64,000 bases of DNA from Corynebacterium glaucum. Its GTDB lineage: Bacteria; Actinomycetota; Actinomycetes; Mycobacteriales; Mycobacteriaceae. Positions within the stretch are counted from its first letter, which is position 1, and each line of letters opens with the position of its first letter. Of this stretch, positions 55,407 through 63,500 are shown one piece after another. The DNA lies in NCBI RefSeq assembly GCF_030408855.1, contig NZ_CP047358.1, forward strand, positions 372,001 through 436,000, in the 5' to 3' direction. The notes under the pieces are model-generated. The model was not told where the DNA came from. It saw nothing but the letters and a program-made list of their open reading frames with translations, and searched no databases. Both the position numbers and the translations under genes were made by a program.

Positions 55407-56651
55407 ATGGCGAAACGTTTTTTGCCAACCACAAAAACGCAGGTTTCAGGCCACCGCTTCATGCGCCGACGCGTCGAGCACGGGCTGATCTTCGGCGACG
55501 TGCGCATGATCCACGACCCGCTGGGTTCGCGCCGACGCGCCATGATCTTCGGTCTGGTCGCCGTCTGCATGATCTCCGGCGTGATGGGGCTCTTCGCGTG
55601 GATGCGGCCCAACCCCGACCCCGGCGACGCCCCGATTCTCCGCGCAGCGGACGGCACGCTTTACGTGCGCGTCGAGGATGCCGCACACCCGGTCACTAAC
55701 CTCACCTCCGCGCGCCTCATCGCCGGCGGCCCTGCGGAGCCGGCGCGTGCCGGCGACGAGTATCTCACGGCCCTCGCCAGAGGCGTGCCAGTCGGCATCG
55801 TGACCGCCCCGTCGATGTTCGCAGCCGATGCCAACTCCCACGACTCCTGGTCCGCCTGCACCAGCGGCGATGCGATCGTGGTTCGCGCGGGCGATGCCCC
55901 ACCGCCGCTCGCCTCCGACGAAGCCGTGCTGGCCACCGCCGATAGCCGGGAATGGGTCGTGACCGCCACCGGCCGCACCGAGCTTCCGCCACCAACCACT
56001 CCGGAAGGTCGCATCCTGCGTCGTGGCCTCGGCATCGACGCATCCACTCCGCGCTGGGAGCCGCCTGCCAAGGTCCTCGTCGGCATCCGCGAACTCCCAC
56101 CGTTCGCCTTCCCCTCACCAACGCCCGCCGTGCTGCGCACCGAGGCAGGCTCCTGGTTGCGCACCGCATCCGGAGGGGTCCAGGAGATCACTTCATTGCA
56201 GGAGCAATTGCTTATCGACGCCTCGGCCCAACGCATCGATACCACCAGAGCCGACATCGCCACCTACCCGGATGCAGACCCGCCGGTGGAGCTGCAGTTG
56301 CCGGAGGTTTCACCAACCTGGGTTGACCCGGAATCGCGTGCGATCTGCGTGAGCCCAGACGGCGGCGGCGCGGTCCTCGCTCCGGATGAAGCTCTGGCGG
56401 GTGCGATCGAGCTGTCCGGATCCGCAGTAGCCACGCATTTCGCAGGTCTTGCCAACGGGTCTGTCGGCGCCGATTCCGGCCACGGCTTTCACGTGATTGC
56501 GGGCAACGGGCTGCGCCATTCGGTGCCGCAACGCGAGACGCTGGAGATGATCGGCGTGGAACGGATCGACGAGGTGGCGTGGCCCATTTTGGCGCTGCTG
56601 CCGGAGGGTGATGCGCTTACGCGTGAGGCAGCGCTCGTCGCCACGTATTAG
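55407..56651 (+). CDS. eccB: Type VII secretion protein EccB
   Basis: EccB is a membrane component of the ESX secretion machine with a large extracytoplasmic domain. The 414-residue protein starts MAKRFLPTTKTQVSGHRFMRRRVEHG, the family N-terminus, has one membrane helix (about 45-66) and the EccB repeats outside (LIAGGPAEPARAGDEYL, VSPTWVDPESRAICVS-like). The ATG has GGGGGA 11 nt upstream. Its 3' end overlaps the convergent mycP gene by 35 bp. An exact interspersed motif copy (56210-56220) encodes LIDA. Confidence 0.93.
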   Translation: MAKRFLPTTKTQVSGHRFMRRRVEHGLIFGDVRMIHDPLGSRRRAMIFGLVAVCMISGVMGLFAWMRPNPDPGDAPILRAADGTLYVRVEDAAHPVTNLTSARLIAGGPAEPARAGDEYLTALARGVPVGIVTAPSMFAADANSHDSWSACTSGDAIVVRAGDAPPPLASDEAVLATADSREWVVTATGRTELPPPTTPEGRILRRGLGIDASTPRWEPPAKVLVGIRELPPFAFPSPTPAVLRTEAGSWLRTASGGVQEITSLQEQLLIDASAQRIDTTRADIATYPDADPPVELQLPEVSPTWVDPESRAICVSPDGGGAVLAPDEALAGAIELSGSAVATHFAGLANGSVGADSGHGFHVIAGNGLRHSVPQRETLEMIGVERIDEVAWPILALLPEGDALTREAALVATY

Positions 56652-57840
56652 CAACCGCGGCCGCGGTGAGCAGTGCGAGCGCTGCAGCCGCAAGCACCCA
56701 GCCCCTGCCCGCGACGTCCGAGGATTCCTCGGCCGTAGGCGTGATCAATAGCGGCGCCGCCTCTTCGGCACTGTCAGCAGGCAGGTGGGTGATCACCCCG
56801 TACGGATCGACCGCGCCGTCGCCGGGCTCGGCTGCGGCGTAGATGAGTTCGCGGATCTCAGCGGGGTTCAAATGCGGGTGGCGCTCTCGCAGCAGCGCGA
56901 CAGCTCCCGAAACCATCGGTGCTGCGAAGCTGGTGCCGGTGTAGGGCGTTACGGTTCCTTTTGTGCCGTGGGTGCCTGCGGCCCACCCGGATCCGTCGGA
57001 GGCCAGCGCCGCTTCCACCTGGCCCGGCGCGGACACGCTGCGATCCGGTGCAGAAACGGAATAGCTTGCCAAGGAATAGTCGTCAGCGCGGGCACCCACC
57101 GCAATCACCGTCGGTGAGTGCGCGGGTACCACCGTGTACCCGTCTTGGCATTCATCGCTGGCGTTTCCGGCCGCAGCAACCACCACTGCACCCTCGGCCT
57201 CGGCCCTGGCGAGTGCCGCATCAACCACGCGTGTGTCCACCCGTTTTGCGACTTCGGGCGGCAAACACGAGACCACAGAAATGTTGATCACCTTGGCGTT
57301 CTCGTCGAGGGCGTTATGGATCGCGTCTGCCAAGGTCTGCAATGTGCCGCCGCTGTCCGCCGCCTCCGTGTCTTCGCCGGGGTCAGTCCAAGGGTCAGTC
57401 CCAGGGGCAGTCACAGTGCGTTCGCGGTAGTGGGCCGAGGTCTGCCGGATCGACACCACCTCCGCGCCGGGAGCCACGCCGCGACTGCGCCCCGCGATGA
57501 TGCCGGCGACCACAGTGCCGTGGCTGTCGCAGTCAAACTGCGGATCGGGTGCTGCGGGGTCGACAAAGTCGCGCCCCGCGATCACGTTGCCGAGTTCTGG
57601 GTGCGAGGCCACGCCGGTGTCGATCACTGCGACCCGCACGCTTGCGCCCGTCGCAAAGCGATGTGCCTGGTCAAGGGCGGGATCACCCGCCGGCAATGCG
57701 TCTGTACCAATGTGGGCGGGTTCTTTGCAGGCGTAGTCTTGCGCTTCCGCGGCGGGCGCGAGCGATAGCGCGGCGAATGCAGCGACACCCGTTGATGCCC
57801 AAAAGCGTGCGGCTCGAATGCGACGAGGTGGACGGCCCAT
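56617..57840 (-). CDS. mycP: Mycosin, ESX-associated subtilisin-like protease
   Basis: Mycosins are membrane-anchored serine proteases that stabilise ESX complexes. The 407-residue protein has a signal peptide (about 1-34), the catalytic triad D74 (VAVIDTG), H107 (DSHGTVVAG) and S304 (TGTSFAAPMVSG), the oxyanion-hole Asn226 in AAAGNASD, and a C-terminal membrane helix (about 378-400). An acidic insertion (about 145-165) resembles the loop that occludes mycosin active sites. The ATG lies 2 nt after the eccD stop. The convergent eccB overlap is unusual. Confidence 0.94.
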   Translation of the reverse strand: MGRPPRRIRAARFWASTGVAAFAALSLAPAAEAQDYACKEPAHIGTDALPAGDPALDQAHRFATGASVRVAVIDTGVASHPELGNVIAGRDFVDPAAPDPQFDCDSHGTVVAGIIAGRSRGVAPGAEVVSIRQTSAHYRERTVTAPGTDPWTDPGEDTEAADSGGTLQTLADAIHNALDENAKVINISVVSCLPPEVAKRVDTRVVDAALARAEAEGAVVVAAAGNASDECQDGYTVVPAHSPTVIAVGARADDYSLASYSVSAPDRSVSAPGQVEAALASDGSGWAAGTHGTKGTVTPYTGTSFAAPMVSGAVALLRERHPHLNPAEIRELIYAAAEPGDGAVDPYGVITHLPADSAEEAAPLLITPTAEESSDVAGRGWVLAAAALALLTAAAVANTWRRALPHA

Positions 57841-57842
57841 AC

Positions 57843-59162
57843 TTACAGCCCCCGGATCAAGGTGAACAACCCGGTGAGGTGCACCGCCAGAGGAATCACC
57901 GCGATGATGGCGGCTGCTTCAGCGCGTTCGAACCACACCACCGTGGTGGGCTCGAATTGCGGTACGCGCGGCGCCCACAGGGGTGCGATGCTGGCAACCA
58001 AGACCACCACGATGGCGAGTGCGACTAATACGGCGTGCGGCTCCGGCATCCTCGCCACCACGTAAACGCTTGCTGCGGCCCCGGCTAGCGCGGTGAGCAT
58101 TAACGGCACCCGCGCCCCGGGGAAGTGGTGCCGCGAAGCGTAAAGCCCGAGCGCACCGGCGGCGCTCAACGCCGTCGCAACCACCCAGCCGCCTCCCGCC
58201 GCCGCAAGGACAGCAAGCGCAGGGATAGCGCACACGGCGACGGCGCAGGACATTGCCTGCGTGATCGCTACGGCAACAGCACTGCGCGCATCCACGTCTG
58301 CCTGGTAGCCGTCGGAAGCCTCGAATTCCTCTCCGGCAGTTGGAATTCGCGGGATCTGCAAACCTGCGGCGCGGCTCGCAACACCAGGAGTCGCCATGAC
58401 GGTAAGGACGGCCCCGAGCACGATCACCGCAGCAGGCGCGTTCGCCGCAGGCAGCCAAGCGCCGCCAGCTCCAACGCCGAGCAACACGGCAGCGGTGAGA
58501 TAAAACGCGCTCATTGTGGGTCCGGCCAGACGCAGGACACCGCCGACCGCAACCAGCACCGCGGCCGCGAGTGCACCGGTGAGAACCCCGATGGCGGGAT
58601 CGCTCGCGCTGAGCCACTCCGCCCGTGGACCCGCCACCCACATCGCGGCCGCGATTGCCCCAAGAGCTGGAACGGGCCAGAACATGCCGCGCGAACGGGC
58701 CACTACGCCGACGACGAGCAAGACTAAGGCGCCGAGGCACAGTGTTCCCGGCGTGGGAACAAGCCGGTGAGCCAGCAGTGCGAACCCCGCAGCGCCAGCA
58801 ACCCCTGCCGCCACGTCGAGGCCCTGAATGTCGCGTGCCTGCTGCGCTGCGGCACCCAAGGATTCCGCGGCGTCGCGTACAACGGGTGGCGCGGGCGGTT
58901 CGATGGGGTGGAGCGTGAGCACCGAGCCGTCGTAAAGCTTGAGCTTGTGAAGCGGGTTGTGCATGTCGAGGGGTGCTCCGCCGAGTGTCGAGGCCTGCCA
59001 CGGACGGTGGATGTCCGGCACGTCGATGAGCCGCACGAGCTCGGGCAAGATCTCCGCGAGTGTCGATGCTGTCGGAAGCGTGACGTCGATGTCGCGGTGC
59101 AGGTTCGCCACGCTCACGCGCACCGTGACGCGCACGAGGTGGTGGGCCGAAGTGGCAACCAC
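57843..59162 (-). CDS. eccD: Type VII secretion integral membrane protein EccD
   Basis: EccD forms the bulk of the ESX inner-membrane channel. The 439-residue protein has a cytoplasmic ubiquitin-like N-terminal domain (about 1-90, HHLVRVTVRVSVANLHRDIDV to SVLTLHPIEPP) and about 11 membrane segments after residue 115. The start is most likely the GTG at 59162, preceded by GGGGGGA; a GTG at 59198 would lie in the tandem repeats upstream. It is coupled to mycP (2-nt gap). Confidence 0.9.
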   Translation of the reverse strand: MVATSAHHLVRVTVRVSVANLHRDIDVTLPTASTLAEILPELVRLIDVPDIHRPWQASTLGGAPLDMHNPLHKLKLYDGSVLTLHPIEPPAPPVVRDAAESLGAAAQQARDIQGLDVAAGVAGAAGFALLAHRLVPTPGTLCLGALVLLVVGVVARSRGMFWPVPALGAIAAAMWVAGPRAEWLSASDPAIGVLTGALAAAVLVAVGGVLRLAGPTMSAFYLTAAVLLGVGAGGAWLPAANAPAAVIVLGAVLTVMATPGVASRAAGLQIPRIPTAGEEFEASDGYQADVDARSAVAVAITQAMSCAVAVCAIPALAVLAAAGGGWVVATALSAAGALGLYASRHHFPGARVPLMLTALAGAAASVYVVARMPEPHAVLVALAIVVVLVASIAPLWAPRVPQFEPTTVVWFERAEAAAIIAVIPLAVHLTGLFTLIRGL

Positions 59163-59177
59163 AGTAGATCCCCCCAG

Positions 59178-59210
59178 GGTCAAACTCGGGTCAAACACAG
59201 GTCAAACTCG
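59178..59210. repeat. Three tandem 11-bp repeats upstream of eccD
   Basis: GGTCAAACTCG, GGTCAAACACA, GGTCAAACTCG at 59178-59188, 59189-59199 and 59200-59210. The 11-bp period is that of binding sites for OmpR/PhoB-family response regulators. It ends 16 bp before the eccD GTG. Confidence 0.8.
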
Positions 59211-59256
59211 CGCGGACCCCCAATTGCCGCGCAGTGTGTGCGTCAAGTATGGCCGA

Positions 59257-60378
59257 TCAGCGTTTGCGCGTCCACAGGAAATCGAAAAGCCCGGGTGCGG
59301 CTGGCTCACTCAGCGCCCCGCGTGCGACTGCGGTTTCCGGGTAGTCGAGTGGGGCGACGTTGCCGAATTCGCGCAGCACGTTCACCAATTGCGGAATCTG
59401 GGACACCCCACCGACCGGGTAGATCGTCGCCGCATTGTTCAAGTTCTGCAGGTTCGCCTTTTTGTGCACCCGCTCCAGTAAGCGTCGGAGGTCATCGGTG
59501 ACGTAGCGCAATTGCGGCTCGACCTCGGAGCGCAGAATGTCCAACTCGACGGTGTGGCCACCGACCGTCACTGGAACGGTTACCACCGGCGAGTGGGAAA
59601 GGGCGTGCATTGCGCGTTTCATCCGGCGGAGGAACTCGTAGCGCTCTTCCATGTTGCGCGTGTTGTCCAGCGCGTTGAATAGGTGGGGGTATCTCTCCTC
59701 GAGATGCTTGTGCGCCACAGAAGACACTGCCGTATCCGTTGCCTTACCGCTTGCGTACCGGGAAGAATCCGCTAAGACAACAGCAAATTCTCCGCCAGGC
59801 TGCGCTTCAAGCACTGCCGCTCGGGTATTGCCCGCGCCGCAGTCGCACACGATGATCCGCTCGCCGGGCCGCGCCCGGTGATGGGATGCGAAGTGGCGGG
59901 CGGCGGCGATGGGCTCCGGCATGAACCTCACCGCGGCGTGGGGTAGCCCCAGTGTCGCAGCAGCGTGAGTGATCTGCTGCATGGGGTCGGAGTCCTCGTC
60001 CCACTCGTACGGGTGGGTGATCACCACACCGCTCGGCGGGGTGTCGTTGTGCACCGCGATCGCCCGCTGCACCACGGACTGCATCACTATGGCTGCTGGC
60101 CAGTGCGGGGGCAGTGCTTGGCCCAGGACGTAGTGGCTCTTGGCGGACAGCATTTCCTTCGCGGACGGGATGAACCCCACCGGGTGCGCGACCTGCCTGG
60201 CCACAGCCTCGTGCCCGGCAAGGAATCTGCCCGGGTAGTCCCAGAACACACTGGACGGCATCCCCGGGCCGTCGTTGCTCAGCCACAGCGTCTCGGCCCC
60301 GCCGCGCCCCGCGTACGCATGTGCTGCGGTGGTCGTGGCGGTGCCGAGGTCGATCGACAAGGTCCATTCGTTGGCCAT
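59257..60378 (-). CDS. Hsp70-like ATPase in the ESX locus
   Basis: The 373-residue protein has an actin/Hsp70 nucleotide-binding fold: DLGTA (10-14), a linking block with PSAKEMLSAK, EPIAAA (155-160), the second phosphate loop DCGAGNT (179-185) and VGGVSQIPQLV near 315. It ends right after the ATPase domain, so the Hsp70 substrate-binding domain is missing. It lies between eccD and the divergent eccC. A role as an ESX-specific chaperone or regulator is inference. The ATG at 60378 opens MANEWTLSID. Confidence 0.85.
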   Translation of the reverse strand: MANEWTLSIDLGTATTTAAHAYAGRGGAETLWLSNDGPGMPSSVFWDYPGRFLAGHEAVARQVAHPVGFIPSAKEMLSAKSHYVLGQALPPHWPAAIVMQSVVQRAIAVHNDTPPSGVVITHPYEWDEDSDPMQQITHAAATLGLPHAAVRFMPEPIAAARHFASHHRARPGERIIVCDCGAGNTRAAVLEAQPGGEFAVVLADSSRYASGKATDTAVSSVAHKHLEERYPHLFNALDNTRNMEERYEFLRRMKRAMHALSHSPVVTVPVTVGGHTVELDILRSEVEPQLRYVTDDLRRLLERVHKKANLQNLNNAATIYPVGGVSQIPQLVNVLREFGNVAPLDYPETAVARGALSEPAAPGLFDFLWTRKR

Positions 60379-60499
60379 TGGGCAAACCTTTCAAGTGCGG
60401 TGCGCGATGTCTGCTGTGGTCTCCCCAGTTCAATGGGCTTGAAGCGCCAGAAGTTCCGCCATCGCTTACACTTCGAAGCAACGTCCGCAGAGAGGGGGA

Positions 60500-60518
60500 C
60501 TGGTTCGGGGGAGCCGGC
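60500..60518 (+). promoter_or_regulatory. 19-bp leader element upstream of eccC
   Basis: Identical to 55361-55379 upstream of eccB. It lies 36 nt before the eccC ATG, with GGGGGA between. TACACT about 30 bp upstream is a possible -10. Confidence 0.65.
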
Positions 60519-60554
60519 ATCTGCATCGGACATCAACAGGGGGATTCATCACCC

Positions 60555-63500
60555 ATGCTTGGTCTTGACCACAATCCGGTGATCGCGCCGGTTGCGACCC
60601 ATCCCGCGCCCGCGGAGCTCGCGCCACCGCTACCGGCAGGCAGCCTCCACGCTGAACCGGTGCCCGCCGCGCAAAAGGATCAGCCGGTGCCGATCATCCG
60701 CGTGCTCATCCCCGTGGTCATGCTCGTGGCCATCGGCGCGGTGATGGCGCTGATGGCGCTATCTGGCCGGGGTATGAGCCCAATGATGCTGGTCTTTCCG
60801 CTCATGATGGTCATCGGCATGGTCGGTTTGTTCACACCCCAGGAGCGCCAGGGCGACATCGATGAGACGCGCCGGGTCTACCTGCGCCACCTCGACGCGC
60901 TTGCTGTCCGCGCCCGGAAGAACGCGGAAAAGCAGCGCGCGCACTTCGCCTACCTGCATCCCGCGCCGGGCGAGCTTGCCGCGGCGGTGCCCACCGAACG
61001 CGTGTGGGAACGCGGCGCGCACGACCCGCAGGCACTCCAGGTGCGCATCGGCACCGGGGCAACGGCGCTGCACACGCCGGTCGAGGTGGACGATCCAGGT
61101 TCGCCCGAGGATCTCGATCCGGTTTGCGCGGTGAGCCTGCGCCGCACCGTCGCAGCGGTCAATGCGGTTCACGGAATGCCGATTGTCGTGCAGCTTGCTG
61201 CCTTTCCGGCCGTGACTCTCGCAGGTCCACGCGCAGCGGAACTTGCCCGGTCCATCATCTGTCAGCTTGCGTTCTTCCACGGCCCGGAGCTCGTCGGCAT
61301 TGATGAGCATCGCGCGGGCTTCGGCTGGGCCAAGTGGTTGCCGCACGCTCGCTCGCCCGAGCGGGCACAGTTTCGTCTTTCGCTTATCGACGCCTCGTTG
61401 CAGCCGTCATCCACAATCGCCACCGCCATCGCCGTCGAGGACAGTGATTGCGTAATCACGATCCACCCGGACCCGGAGTACTACGTCGACGACTTCGCAC
61501 TTCACTTGGTCTGCGACGAAACCATCACCGCACACACCGGCAGCGGCGTCGAACATCTTGGCGCGCCCGATGCCTTCCCGGAATCTGAAGCAGAGTTCGT
61601 GGCCAGACACCTTGCGTTCTACCGGCGTCCGGAAGACGCGGGTGAAGACGGTAGCGGTGATGCTTTAGCGCTCCTCGGTCTTGACCGGCTTTCAGAGGAA
61701 ACGGACCCTGCGATGATTACCGCGGCCGACGTCACCGCCATGTGGCCCGGGCGCGAAGGCACCAAATCGCGCCTGACGGTGCCAATCGGTGCCACGCCCA
61801 CCGGCCAGGCCGTCTATCTGGACTTCAAAGAGGCTGCGCACGGAGGCGCAGGCCCGCACGGGCTGTGCATCGGCGCGACGGGTTCCGGCAAGTCCGAGCT
61901 TCTGCGCACGTTGGTGGTGGCGCTGGCCGCCACCCACTCGCCGGATGAGCTCAATTTGGTGCTCGTGGATTTCAAAGGCGGTGCAACCTTCCTCGGCTGT
62001 GAGGCGCTGCCGCACACCTCAGCCGTGATCACCAACCTCGAAGACGAGGCTGTGCTGGTGGAGCGCATGTACGACGCGCTGTCCGGCGAAATGCACCGCC
62101 GTCAGGAGCTGCTGCGCAAACGCGGCAACTTCGCCAACATCACCGACTACACCGCCGCGCGCATGGGCGGCGCCACCGATCCCGACGGTGCGCCCCTCGA
62201 CCCGCTGCCGGCACTCATGGTCATTGTCGACGAATTCTCCGAACTGCTCTCCCAGCACCCGCACTTCGCCGATTTGTTCGTGGCTATCGGCCGACTCGGA
62301 CGCTCGCTTGGAGTGCACTTACTGCTCGCCTCCCAGCGCCTCGAGGAAGGCAAACTGCGTGGGCTGGATTCGCACCTGTCCTACCGCATCGGTTTGAAAA
62401 CCTTTTCCGCCGCCGAATCCCGCCAAGTGCTCGGCGTGCCCGATGCCTACGAGCTGCCCGGCGAGCCTGGATCCGGCTATCTCAAAGCGGCGTCGCCCGA
62501 GCTGATCCGTTTCCGCGCGGCGTACGTCTCCGGGCCGCTCACCCGCAAGGTCACCGCGCAGCATGACGCGGTTCACCTTCCCGTGCGCGAGTTCGTGAGC
62601 TGGGACGACGAGCACGCCTTACTCGCGGAACAGCTTGCCGCCGCCCCGGCAGAAACCATTCAGACGGACCCGTCGACAACTGTGCTCGATGCAGTCGTGG
62701 CCCGGACGAAAGCGCTGGCGGCGCACGCAGGCATGCACGCGCACAAGGTCTGGCTCGAGCCGCTGCCGGACACGCTCGCGCTGCACGCGATCCGCCGCGG
62801 TGAGCCCGACCTAGGTTTCTTGCACGTACCGGTTGGCCTCGTCGACGAGCCGTACTTGCAGCGCCAAGACACCCTCATCGTGGACCTCACGTCCGCCGGC
62901 GGCCACCTCGCGATCGCTGGTGCACCGCAAACCGGCAAATCAGAAGCGCTGCGAACGCTCGTCGCATCGCTTGCCCTCACACACACCACCGACCAAATCG
63001 CGGTCTACGCCATCGACGCCGGGAGTGGCTCGCTTACCGAGCTCGAAGTTCTCCCGCACGTCGCAGGCGTGGCAACCCGCACCGACGAGGAGCGCGTCCG
63101 CCGCATCGTCGACGAGGTCCTCGGGGTCGTCGACGACGTCGCCGTCTCCCAGCACACCCCGCAGCGCCACACGCTTTTGCTTATCGACGGCTGGCACGCG
63201 CTGCTGGCCACCGACTCCAAGCTCGAGGACCTGCGCGATGCGTTGACCCGCATCGCCTCCGAAGGCCCTGCTGCGGGCGTGCATTTGGTGCTGACCACGC
63301 AGCGGTGGAGTGCGGTTCGCGTCGCGGTGCGTGACTTGATTGGCACCCGTATCGAGCTCGCGCTCACCGAGCCGATGGATTCACTCATCGACCGCAAAGC
63401 GCAGCTCGCCCTCCCACAGCGCCCCGGAATCGGCCTCACACCCGAGGCCAAAGTCATGCTGATCGCCCGCACCAGCCTCGAAGACCTCGCCCACATCGCG

